Shown: positions 24,293 to 29,577 of the stretch, one piece after another
How positions within the stretch are numbered: position 1 is the stretch's first letter
How the letters are laid out: the number at the start of each line of letters is the position of its first letter
Source of the DNA: a virus
Reading direction: 5' to 3' (one strand)
DNA length: 29,577 bases
Virus record (IMG/VR): IMGVR_UViG_3300046006_000062
Coordinates: 1 to 29,577 of that record
Program-made: the position numbers and the translations under genes
Notes under the pieces: generated by a model
Databases searched by the model: none
What the model was told of the DNA's origin: nothing
What the model saw: the letters and a program-made list of their open reading frames with translations, nothing else

Positions 24293-24543
24293 CCCATCTT
24301 CCCGCTAGACATACGACCTTTGGTTGCTGCACCAGCACCACGCATCTCAATCTTGCCGTATTGATTTACGGGTCTACCATTACCTTTACTAATCCCATCA
24401 ACAGAAATATTCATGTTAGCCATTTCTTGAGCACCCGTGGTGTCTTTAACAGTAACAGGTTTGCCGTCCATTGTATGCGGCTTAGCATAGACTTTAGCGT
24501 CTCCGACTTCCTTACCCATTACTTTTTTAGAGAATTTAGGCAT
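24289..24543 (-). CDS. Small basic protein with cationic Gly/Lys tail (84 aa)
   Basis: It is lysine- and glycine-rich, without cysteines or hydrophobic segments. The tail EMRGAGAATKGRMSSGKMG is of a type I recall on small proteins of aquatic phages. The bases coding the final GKMG (GGGAAGATGGGATGA) also serve as the Shine-Dalgarno and start overlap of the adaptor gene. The start overlaps the upstream gene as TAATG. It may bind nucleic acid or act in assembly; the function is unknown. Confidence 0.65.
   Translation of the reverse strand: MPKFSKKVMGKEVGDAKVYAKPHTMDGKPVTVKDTTGAQEMANMNISVDGISKGNGRPVNQYGKIEMRGAGAATKGRMSSGKMG
24297..24303 (-). promoter_or_regulatory. Ribosome binding site inside the SSGKMG tail (24292 start)
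   Basis: GGGAAGA codes G-K-M of the 84-residue protein and lies 4 nt before the ATGA start of the adaptor gene. Confidence 0.7.
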
Positions 24544-24755
24544 TATCGACCCCTTCCAGCGGATTTACGCATCATGCCTTGGTTCTGAACTTTTGCTAAA
24601 TTACGCCCAATTTTCTTCATTACCATCTGGTCTTTACCACCCATCTTTGGCTTTGCCTTCATGCCCAAGACTGTAGGACCGCTATCACCTAAGTTTTTAC
24701 CTTCAGTCTTGCCTTTTTTAGCAATCCCATCTGCGCTTTTCTTAAACATTTTCAA
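24543..24755 (-). CDS. Small basic protein with N-terminal KSADGIAKKGKT motif (70 aa)
   Basis: The segment FKKSADGIAKKGKTEGKN (residues 4-21) is a copy of the motif found at the C-termini of proteins further upstream (ASKRADGIAIRGKTRA and relatives). Here it is N-terminal, which shows that it is a portable peptide element. The rest is Lys/Met/Gly-rich and ends RKSAGRGR. The ATG has AAGGAGTT upstream. Net charge is strongly positive. Function unknown. Confidence 0.65.
   Translation of the reverse strand: MKMFKKSADGIAKKGKTEGKNLGDSGPTVLGMKAKPKMGGKDQMVMKKIGRNLAKVQNQGMMRKSAGRGR
24550..24557 (-). promoter_or_regulatory. Ribosome binding site inside the SAGRGR tail (24543 start)
   Basis: GGAAGGGG codes the G-R-G end of the 70-residue basic protein and lies 6 nt before the TAATG start of the 84-residue gene. 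Confidence 0.7.
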
Positions 24756-24759
24756 CTCC

Positions 24760-25182
24760 TTATGTTGTTGTTACCGTTACACTACCTACCTGACCTTCTG
24801 GTGCCAAATTGTTTGGGGTTAGACCATCATTTTGTGACCCCCCAACAGGGTTCCATCCCCATTGAAATATTCTACTACCACCTTCTGGAAAACCAACACC
24901 CTGTAGGGTAGTGTCGTTTGTTCCGTTAATCTGTAAACCGCTACTTCCAGATACTTGATAGCTTACATCGGGTCTAGGATTCCGAACAGCCTGTGGGTCA
25001 TCCACTGGGTACATCCCTAACGACAATTGTGGCTGATCTGGTTCCCAACAACTAGGGCATACCAAAATATTCTTTATTTGCTGCTTAACAACTAACTTTT
25101 TAAGCTCCTTTAGCTTATACCGCTGACCGCATCGGTCACATTCGGCAATCGCAAATTTGCCACTACTAAATTTATTAGGCAT
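24760..25182 (-). CDS. Zinc-ribbon virion-associated protein (140 aa)
   Basis: Two CxxC pairs, C15/C18 (ECDRCGQRYKLKEL) and C42/C45 (LVCPSCWEPDQP), form a treble-clef or zinc-ribbon module. The second pair is followed by LGMYPVDDPQAVRNPRPD, a combination I recall beside adaptor genes in environmental phages. The C-terminal half is Gly/Asn/Pro-rich and ends APEGQVGSVTVTTT, which resembles half of the VSGTG repeat. I chose the ATG at 25182 (8-nt overlap with the upstream gene); a TTG at 25203 would add 7 residues read through the upstream coding end. Confidence 0.75.
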   Translation of the reverse strand: MPNKFSSGKFAIAECDRCGQRYKLKELKKLVVKQQIKNILVCPSCWEPDQPQLSLGMYPVDDPQAVRNPRPDVSYQVSGSSGLQINGTNDTTLQGVGFPEGGSRIFQWGWNPVGGSQNDGLTPNNLAPEGQVGSVTVTTT

Positions 25183-26101
25183 AGAAGTTCGCCCTAGGAA
25201 CAAACCTAGAAGCGGCTTTTTCTCTGTCCTCCGTAGAAGCCATGAGCCACTGCTCCTCGTATTCCTGTTTTAAAAAGGGTAGCCGCATTTGCCCGTCAGG
25301 TAGCTTCTGAGCCATGTAGAAAGCCAATCCTGCCACCATGCAAGGTAGTAATCTAAAAGGTATGTCCTGCTCAAAAGTGCCATTTGTGCCAGCGTCTTGG
25401 ACTCTACGTAGTCTCCAATAGACAAAGGTATATGGACCACCGCCTGCGTCAGGTGTGGGCCAGACATTTACAGCAGGTAAGTTTTGAACTGTAATCACCG
25501 CAGCAGAAGTGTGTGCCGCAGCAGTCGTACCGTTTTGCCCACGGTTTACATTAATTAGATTATTGCCTGTCACATTGGAGTAGCTAATGACTTCAGAATC
25601 AATTTTAATAAAACCTGTAGTCGATAAGTAACTAGCGTTAGAAACAGGAATAGTCGTAGCTGTTGACGTAATCGTACTAGCTAGGGTTGCTGAGGACGTA
25701 TTAGACTGACCAGACTGGCGGTTAAACCACATCTGAATAGGGCGTCCAGTGGTTAACTTATTAGGTATTGTTGCCCAAGTAGACTCTGAAATACGACTAA
25801 TATTGATGTCAACTTGATTACTTGCAACACCATTATTCTGACGAATTACCGCATCTAAGATGTCAATAGTATCTACGGGCATTGGGTATAAGCCTTGTCC
25901 TGTAGTGAATAGAATCTGACCTTGCTCAATTGTCCAAAGGTTAATACCACGATTAGCCCATTCAATCGTCAAAAGGTTTAAAGACCTACGGGCAGTCCGC
26001 ATATCGTAACCCGTACGCAATTCCGTACCACAACGCTCAAAAGCCTCTTCAATGAGGTTATTAAGGTCTAGGTTAAACGCTACGGTTCCAGAAGTACTCA
26101 T
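25175..26101 (-). CDS. Head-tail adaptor-like protein with inserted beta domain (308 aa)
   Basis: Helical N-terminus LNNLIEEAFERCGTELRTGY, then MRTARRSLNLLTIEWANRGI and NLWTIEQGQILFTTGQGLYP. This is the connector layout of P22 gp4 or T7 gp11-type adaptors in aquatic podoviruses. Between WFNRQ and NLPAVNVWPTPD lies an insert (about residues 132-207) with IPVSNASYLSTTGFIKIDSE and VNRGQNGTTAAAH, a small beta module I recall in unrelated phage proteins. After it come VYWRLRRVQD and a helical C-terminus (LKQEYEEQWLMASTEDREKA). Start ATGA overlap. The function is by analogy. Confidence 0.78.
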   Translation of the reverse strand: MSTSGTVAFNLDLNNLIEEAFERCGTELRTGYDMRTARRSLNLLTIEWANRGINLWTIEQGQILFTTGQGLYPMPVDTIDILDAVIRQNNGVASNQVDINISRISESTWATIPNKLTTGRPIQMWFNRQSGQSNTSSATLASTITSTATTIPVSNASYLSTTGFIKIDSEVISYSNVTGNNLINVNRGQNGTTAAAHTSAAVITVQNLPAVNVWPTPDAGGGPYTFVYWRLRRVQDAGTNGTFEQDIPFRLLPCMVAGLAFYMAQKLPDGQMRLPFLKQEYEEQWLMASTEDREKAASRFVPRANFYA

Positions 26102-26445
26102 ATCTTCCTATATGGTTTTACTTTTGCTTTGATCCCTTTGGGCTGCGGAACAAACTGTTTCCCAGCTGCTTTTCCCGCCCGCTTTGCTCGTGTTGTTGCT
26201 GCGTACTCCTGTGAGCTTAACGCTTGTATTGCCTTCTTGGGCAAGTATCTCTCGCCCGTCTCGGACGACTTCTTGCCTGACTTGGTCTGCCAGTCTTGGT
26301 CTCCCCAAGATTTTAAAGATTGCTGGGATTTTGCCAAACCACCCCCTGCCATCTTCTTCTTTTTGCTGGCGCAATGAGCCTTCTCCGAGAACCCCTTTGG
26401 GCTGTCGCAGTTGATCGACTTTTTGCGCTTGTCCGACCATTTCAC
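26098..26445 (-). CDS. Small basic protein, SQEYAATTRAKRAG type (115 aa)
   Basis: It is strongly basic. Visible segments are SWGDQDWQTKSGKKSSETGE, RYLPKKAIQALSSQEYAATT and RAKRAGKAAGKQFVPQPKGI, a combination I recall in many small proteins of aquatic phages. Two cysteines lie early (INCDSP, AHCASK). The start is GTG at 26445, overlapping the upstream stop as GTGA. A second long reading frame over the same bases (26108-26458) lacks any family pattern and is rejected. The ending RKI (AGGAAGATA) doubles as the ribosome site of the adaptor gene. It probably binds DNA or a structural partner. Confidence 0.72.
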   Translation of the reverse strand: MKWSDKRKKSINCDSPKGFSEKAHCASKKKKMAGGGLAKSQQSLKSWGDQDWQTKSGKKSSETGERYLPKKAIQALSSQEYAATTRAKRAGKAAGKQFVPQPKGIKAKVKPYRKI

Positions 26446-26870
26446 TTATAGCCTCCACCTGCTGCTTTATAACGTTTAGCCATTAACTGGGCTTTGCGAG
26501 CTGACCATTGACCAGCACCAGTTCCCTGCACCGCTGCGGCTTTGATGCTGTTAAAGATCCGCTTACGCAAACTTGGTTTTGTGTAATTGCCTGCCTCGTT
26601 TACTTTAGACTTAGCCTCACCACCTTCTTTGTATTTAGCAGTTCTAGCTGCACTAGCAAAGTCACCCTTCTTAGGAGCGCCTTTGGATCCAGCACTACGC
26701 ATCTTCTCGCCTGACCCAGAAGCTATGCGTTTTTTCTTTGCGGCGATATTAGCGTAGAGACCACCACCAGCGTACATCTCCACATCTTCTGGATTATCTT
26801 TACGCTTGATAGTTCTCTTTCCAGGCATCTTAGAAGGGTTTATATCTCCCATACCACGACTTGGTCTCAT
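26442..26870 (-). CDS. Small basic protein (142 aa)
   Basis: Lys/Arg/Ala-rich throughout. Visible pieces are MPGKRTIKRKDNPEDVEMYA, AGGGLYANIAAKKKRIASGS and AQLMAKRYKAAGGGYK. No cysteine, TM segment or enzyme motif is present. The GGGLYANIAAKKKRIASG segment echoes the Gly-Gly loops in the other small proteins. It overlaps its upstream neighbour as ATGA and its downstream neighbour as GTGA, so it is tightly coupled. Unknown function; a nucleic-acid- or capsid-binding role would suit the charge. Confidence 0.65.
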   Translation of the reverse strand: MRPSRGMGDINPSKMPGKRTIKRKDNPEDVEMYAGGGLYANIAAKKKRIASGSGEKMRSAGSKGAPKKGDFASAARTAKYKEGGEAKSKVNEAGNYTKPSLRKRIFNSIKAAAVQGTGAGQWSARKAQLMAKRYKAAGGGYK

Positions 26871-27085
26871 GCTCTTGTCTTTCCTCTAATTGCTATGCCA
26901 TCTGCACGTTTAGAAGCAGAAGATACCTTGCCACCTTTTTTCATGCCTTTTGCAGCAACCATAGCCTGTAACATTTTTTTAGCTTTTGCCTCATCTTCAT
27001 TAGTAGTTCCAGAGGAAGCTCCTGTTCCAGTTTCTGCCATACCCTGCTTAAACATTTCAATCATTTGTGGCGCCATAAACCCCAT
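26867..27085 (-). CDS. Small protein with C-terminal KRADGIAIRGKT tail (72 aa)
   Basis: The N-terminal part is helical and Met-rich (FMAPQMIEMFKQGMAE). A Ser/Thr/Gly linker leads to a helix (NEDEAKAKKMLQAMVAAKG). The tail is KKGGKVSSASKRADGIAIRG-KTRA. The tail bases AGAGGAAAG form the ribosome site of the next gene, which begins at the ATGA overlap. The same tail, with about 24 of 26 identical bases in its centre, recurs in the upstream 126-residue gene. Confidence 0.68.
   Translation of the reverse strand: MGFMAPQMIEMFKQGMAETGTGASSGTTNEDEAKAKKMLQAMVAAKGMKKGGKVSSASKRADGIAIRGKTRA
26879..26887 (-). promoter_or_regulatory. Ribosome binding site inside the RGKTRA tail (26870 start)
   Basis: AGAGGAAAG codes R-G-K of the tail of the 72-residue gene and lies 8 nt before the ATGA start of the 142-residue gene. 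Confidence 0.7.
26898..26923 (-). repeat. Direct repeat copy A coding ASKRADG
   Basis: 26 bases of this stretch match the stretch at 27128-27153 at 24 positions (plus-strand core ccatctgcacgtttaga). Both code S-S-A-S-K-R-A-D-G in neighbouring genes, which points to duplication of the tail, or to strong selection on it. Confidence 0.65.
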
Positions 27086-27087
27086 AG

Positions 27088-27468
27088 TTACACCATCTTC
27101 CCTTTAGTTTTACCTTTAATGGCACATCCATCTGCACGTTTAGAGGCGGAAGAACGAATAATACCGCCAGCTTTGTTATTTCTCATTAGGTCACGGTTAG
27201 TCTTTGGTATGCCAGTGCTACCACTACTACCGCTAGGTAATCTACCCATATCTTGAAGTCTTTCGGTATAGGTACGTGAGCGCGTAGCTTCAGCATTTGT
27301 TTTTTGCTCTCCTGCTATTTTGCTTATTTCATCCCTAGCCTTTTGAGCCTTCTCAGCTTTCTCTAGAATTTCGTCAAACTTTCCAGGACCATGCTTTGGC
27401 TTGGCTGGATATTTCTCCTGCCCGTCACCGCCAGTCTTTTTAGAAGGGTCTATAGGATTAATTGCCAT
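27088..27468 (-). CDS. Small basic protein with C-terminal KRADGCAIKGKT tail (126 aa)
   Basis: The first 40 residues are Lys/Pro/Gly-rich (KTGGDGQEKYPAKPKHGPGK). A charged helix follows (FDEILEKAEKAQKARDEISK), probably a coiled coil. A linker of polar residues precedes the tail AGGIIRSSASKRADGCAIKG-KTKGKMV. The tail codons AAAGGGAAGATGG act as the ribosome site for the 72-residue gene, 2 nt after the stop. The start ATG directly abuts the upstream stop. Confidence 0.68.
   Translation of the reverse strand: MAINPIDPSKKTGGDGQEKYPAKPKHGPGKFDEILEKAEKAQKARDEISKIAGEQKTNAEATRSRTYTERLQDMGRLPSGSSGSTGIPKTNRDLMRNNKAGGIIRSSASKRADGCAIKGKTKGKMV
27096..27103 (-). promoter_or_regulatory. Ribosome binding site inside the GKTKGKMV tail (27085 start)
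   Basis: AGGGAAGA, identical to the element at 28033-28040, codes the K-G-K-M tail of the 126-residue gene and lies about 10 nt before the next ATG. Confidence 0.6.
27128..27153 (-). repeat. Direct repeat copy B coding ASKRADG
   Basis: This is the partner of the copy at 26898-26923, 230 bases away, in the 126-residue gene. The two mismatches are third-position changes. Confidence 0.65.
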
Positions 27469-27789
27469 TTAGCAAGCCTTACCGCCGCCCATCATCTTAA
27501 TCATCTTGCCTTTGGTCTTACCTTTGATTTCAATGCCACCACCTTTAGCCATACCGTGCAGACGCTTTTCGTGACCCTTAACGGCTTTAGTAGCTACCTT
27601 CTTCATCATTGGCTTGTCTTTAGCCATATCTGAATGAACCTTACCACCGTGTTTCATTTTGCCTTTACCGTCAGCAGCAAACGCTGGGACTTTTTCACCA
27701 TCTTTCATAACCATTGGCATACCATTAGACATCTTTATGGGTTTCTTTTTAGCCATAATAGCCATCATTCCTGGATTCATCTTTTTCAT
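27469..27789 (-). CDS. Lys/Met-rich small basic protein (106 aa)
   Basis: Extremely rich in lysine (about a quarter of residues) and methionine (17 by my count). Visible pieces are MKKMNPGMMAIMAKKKPIKM, NGMPMVMKDGEKVPAFAADG and the tail KGGGIEIKGKTKGKMI followed by KMMGGGKAC. The tail is a variant of the shared GKTKGKM motif. No secondary structure other than short helices is obvious. The gene ends directly at the ATG of the next gene. It may condense DNA or bind a virion partner; this is inference from charge only. Confidence 0.65.
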   Translation of the reverse strand: MKKMNPGMMAIMAKKKPIKMSNGMPMVMKDGEKVPAFAADGKGKMKHGGKVHSDMAKDKPMMKKVATKAVKGHEKRLHGMAKGGGIEIKGKTKGKMIKMMGGGKAC

Positions 27790-27794
27790 GTCAT

Positions 27795-28028
27795 TTACCT
27801 TTTAATAAGTTGGTCAATTTTGTCTTCAAGTTTGTTAAACCTTGCGTCCATGTGTTCAACAATGCGGTCAACTTCTGCTTTAGTGACGTTATCACGTGCT
27901 ACCTCCTCACGAGTCTTATTTAATAAAATATCAATCCGTTTTAATTCGTTGAACTTTTCGTGCATGACGTATCCAATAAACGCTATAAATATTGTAAGTC
28001 CACCAGTCCAAAGTTCCAATACATTCAT
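27795..28028 (-). CDS. Membrane-anchored coiled-coil protein (77 aa)
   Basis: A single TM helix lies at about residues 7-23 (WTGGLTIFIAFIGYVMHEKF). A charged coiled coil runs to the C-terminus (RIDILLNKTREEVARDNVTK, then VEHMDARFNKLEDKIDQLIK). This is a common layout for small phage holin-like or membrane-associated proteins and for DUF1640-like helices. It sits among the small basic genes, far from the main lysis cassette, so a holin role is uncertain. ATG overlaps the upstream stop, with AGGGAAGA 4 nt upstream. Confidence 0.65.
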   Translation of the reverse strand: MNVLELWTGGLTIFIAFIGYVMHEKFNELKRIDILLNKTREEVARDNVTKAEVDRIVEHMDARFNKLEDKIDQLIKR

Positions 28029-28345
28029 ACCATCTTCCCTTTAGTCTTGCCACGGACTTCGCACCCGCCACCACGAACTGATCCGCCTTCTTTACAGTTC
28101 CAAGCCCGTAAAGATTTGTTGATGCGTGAATCTGGGTCATTGGCAGTTTTAGCAGATGTGAGCTTTTTCTTCATACCTGACATTCTGGCGCAAAATGACT
28201 TCTTTCTTGAACCGCCTTCTGGTTGAGGACGCTTTAATCCAGGTTTGCCAGGATTGGCTGCGTTGTACGAAGCTCTACCCTTGGCGTTTAAACCGCCTTC
28301 AGGGTTTTTGCCCTCTTTGCGTTGCCACGCAGGAGTCTTAGCCAT
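28025..28345 (-). CDS. Small basic protein with CEVRGKTKGKMV tail (106 aa)
   Basis: It begins MAKTPAWQRKEGKNPEGGLN, continues with AKGRASYNAANPGKPGLKRP, then a basic middle (GGSRKKSFCARMSGMKKKLT) and NDPDSRINKSLRAWNCKEGG. The N-terminal K-T-P-A-W-x-R-x-E-G-K-x-x-x-G-G-L-N-x-K-G-R segment is one I recall from many aquatic-phage proteins (a DUF6321-like pattern; name uncertain). Cysteines C-A-R-M and N-C-K may form a metal site. The tail is GGGCEVRGKTKGKMV, and its codons carry the next gene's ribosome site. Confidence 0.7.
   Translation of the reverse strand: MAKTPAWQRKEGKNPEGGLNAKGRASYNAANPGKPGLKRPQPEGGSRKKSFCARMSGMKKKLTSAKTANDPDSRINKSLRAWNCKEGGSVRGGGCEVRGKTKGKMV
28033..28040 (-). promoter_or_regulatory. 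Ribosome binding site inside the GKTKGKM tail (28028 start)
   Basis: AGGGAAGA on the minus strand codes part of the K-G-K-M tail of the 106-residue gene and lies 4 nt before the overlapping ATGA start of the TM/coiled-coil gene. Confidence 0.7.
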
Positions 28346-28850
28346 AATAAATCTGCGCTGAATCCATGCTACTCATGTAAGCATAGATCCCATTAGTTGC
28401 TAACACGCCTTCACCAGGAATAATTGGTGAGTTTTGGAAATCATCTGATGCGTGTGTTTCATAGGTTAGTAACCAACGATTAACTCCACTAACATACAAA
28501 GCAGCCGTGGACGCTATCGAACCGCTGTTAATGTCAGTCAACGTAAACGAATTTGCATCTACTCTAGTAATAGAATAGTTGCCGTCTGTTGCTGATACAC
28601 CCCCAGTAGAATCGAAGTGAATACCAACCACATCGCCTGTAGCTAAACCATGAGACGTTTTAGATACTGTTACTAAAGTTCCTGTACGTGCATAAGTAAC
28701 GCTAGACGTTACAGGAGCGACTGTCGTATCAAATAATACTAAAGTTCCACCGCCACCAAAGTATGAAATAGCCTTGACACGGTTGCGCCCAAGAACAAAG
28801 AACCCACTTTCGTTTAAGTGTCCTTGTTTTACATCATATTGCATAGCCAT
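28338..28850 (-). CDS. Head surface / decoration-type structural protein (170 aa)
   Basis: It begins MAMQYDVKQGHLNESGFFVL, then GRNRVKAISYFGGGG. This pattern is common in small structural proteins coded near the capsid gene in aquatic phages. Residues 51-110 form a beta domain like the E1-FCCH-type module of phages (SKTSHGLATGDVVGIHFD, then TDGNYSITRVDANSFTLTD). The C-terminus ends IIPGEGVLATNGIYAYMSSM. The ATG has AGGAGA upstream. It is probably a decoration or fibre component of the head; not proven. Confidence 0.75.
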   Translation of the reverse strand: MAMQYDVKQGHLNESGFFVLGRNRVKAISYFGGGGTLVLFDTTVAPVTSSVTYARTGTLVTVSKTSHGLATGDVVGIHFDSTGGVSATDGNYSITRVDANSFTLTDINSGSIASTAALYVSGVNRWLLTYETHASDDFQNSPIIPGEGVLATNGIYAYMSSMDSAQIYYG

Positions 28851-28851
28851 T

Positions 28852-29004
28852 TTAATTCTCCTGGTCTGTATGTTGAGCAGCGAGTTTAGCTTTTAGCTCT
28901 TCAATTTGCTTAGCCTGCATCGCTACAATACCCATAACATGATCTCTTTGAGATTCCAGAAGCCCAAGCATTACCTGAACTTCTGGGTCTTTATGAGTCA
29001 ACAT
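28852..29004 (-). CDS. Short helical protein (50 aa)
   Basis: This short frame fills the only sizeable gap in the window. It begins MLTHKDPEVQVMLGLLESQR, continues with DHVMGIVAMQAKQIEELKAK, and ends LAAQHTDQEN. It is a charged, amphipathic helix likely to form a coiled coil. The start overlaps the upstream stop as TAATG, and its 3' end contains the AGGAGA ribosome site of the next gene. These couplings support a real gene, though the product has no known function. Confidence 0.6.
   Translation of the reverse strand: MLTHKDPEVQVMLGLLESQRDHVMGIVAMQAKQIEELKAKLAAQHTDQEN
28857..28862 (-). promoter_or_regulatory. Ribosome binding site AGGAGA for the 170-aa gene
   Basis: AGGAGA on the minus strand lies 6 nt before the ATG at 28850, within the last codons of the 50-residue gene (Q-E-N). 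It supports both the start and the reality of the short gene. Confidence 0.75.
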
Positions 29005-29577
29005 TAGGTTTGAGTACCAACAACTACCCAGGTTGGGTTGCTGATTGCACCAGTATTGATATACAACTTACCACCAGCCGAATCAACATACAAAGAACCC
29101 GTACCAGCAAAGTTATCGCCAGTAGTGCCATTAGTTGGAACACCTGCGTCAACCATAACTACAACGTCATCTTCCATACGGATGTTAGCTTTGGTATATG
29201 GTCTAACACCAGAAGGACCGCCAGCATCAGCTACAGGGTCTTGCATCTTCAGATCAATACCAAATTCAAAGCCAGAACCAGCTGTGGTTTGAGCCATTGC
29301 AACACCAAAAGCGCAACGAGCGGTAGTTACACCAGAATCGCCATCCATAAACGCCATAACAGCAGCATCGCCTGACAGGGTATTAGTATTAATAGTACCC
29401 ATTACACCAGCCATTAAGCCGTTGTTAGCATATGTGCCAATAACTGCAAACTCACCTACTGTACCAGCCATATGGTTAAAAGTAGTAGAAGGAGCCACAG
29501 CAAAAGGAGCACCACACTGGACACGTCCAAATACAGAGAAAGCCTCGCCAGGAGTTAAATAGCTGCTTGAGCCAAAA
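29004..29577 (-). CDS. Structural protein, 5'-truncated at the window edge
   Basis: The frame is open from the window edge; the visible part starts GSSSYLTPGEAFSVFGRVQC. A GTG at 29498 is internal and not needed as a start. The protein is beta-rich with segments TTFNHMAGTVGEFAVIGTYA and GDAAVMAFMDGDSGVTTARC, and a late block DNFAGTGSLYVDSAGGKLYI. That last block (GSLYVD-x-x-x-GKLYI) is a short beta module I recall at the ends of other phage head and fibre proteins. It is probably a capsid-associated or fibre protein, placed before the decoration-type gene. The upstream part is missing. Confidence 0.72.
   Translation of the reverse strand, partial: FGSSSYLTPGEAFSVFGRVQCGAPFAVAPSTTFNHMAGTVGEFAVIGTYANNGLMAGVMGTINTNTLSGDAAVMAFMDGDSGVTTARCAFGVAMAQTTAGSGFEFGIDLKMQDPVADAGGPSGVRPYTKANIRMEDDVVVMVDAGVPTNGTTGDNFAGTGSLYVDSAGGKLYINTGAISNPTWVVVGTQT

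Noticed and set aside
26108-26458. Minus-strand 116-residue frame in another phase
   Set aside because: It overlaps the 115-residue basic gene almost fully. Only the latter has the SQEYAATTRAKRAG pattern and correct GTGA/ATGA couplings on both sides.
27795-28028. Second holin
   Set aside because: It has one TM helix and a coiled coil but is far from the lysis cassette. The evidence is too thin to call it a holin.
29499-29577. Treating the GTG at 29498 as the start of the first gene
   Set aside because: The frame stays open to the window edge with similar composition, so the gene is truncated rather than starting there.

Overview
The window is a 29.6 kb piece of a tailed bacteriophage genome (Caudoviricetes), most likely an uncultured aquatic podovirus-like phage. 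I assign the type from gene content: two adaptor-like proteins, a P22 gp10-like DNA-stabilisation or tail-hub protein, a lysis cassette with a three-TM-type holin and an M15 peptidase, and a chain of ejection-type internal proteins ending in a 2145-residue polyvalent protein. No terminase, portal, polymerase or integrase lies in the window, and the major capsid gene is not visible. The host cannot be named. LPS-type glycosyltransferases fit a Gram-negative host, but that is inference.

All 36 genes lie on the minus strand, so transcription runs from 29577 towards 1. Genes are packed with ATGA, GTGA, TTGA or TAATG overlaps and almost no intergenic DNA. No gene-free stretch over 300 bases exists, and I see no convincing promoter, terminator, tRNA, CRISPR array or IS.

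In transcription order: (1) 29577-28338, head surface or decoration-type proteins; (2) 28345-26098, a run of small basic proteins, several ending in a G-K-T-(K/R)-G-K tail; (3) 26101-23633, adaptor-like protein, zinc ribbon protein, two more basic proteins and a second adaptor-like protein; (4) 23636-20298, DUF115/MAF-like protein, small structural protein, a VSGTG-repeat protein and a fibre-type protein; (5) 20301-15494, a cargo cassette with a sulfotransferase/GT9-like fusion, a possible fibre chaperone, a seven-repeat RCC1 propeller, a GT25 glycosyltransferase and an APS-kinase-like/nucleotidyltransferase fusion; (6) 15497-13394, zinc ribbon and lysis region; (7) 13383-6, gp10-like hub, VSGTG-repeat protein and ejection proteins, including a GNAT-like protein and the giant polyvalent protein with an HExxH site.

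The most interesting signals are three. The basic C-terminal tails of many small genes also encode the Shine-Dalgarno sequence of the next gene. A short peptide motif (KRADGxAxxGKT) recurs in at least five neighbouring proteins. The sulfotransferase, glycosyltransferases and kinase/nucleotidyltransferase sit around an RCC1 propeller between the fibre and lysis genes, which suggests a phage-encoded pathway that modifies glycans or tail proteins.
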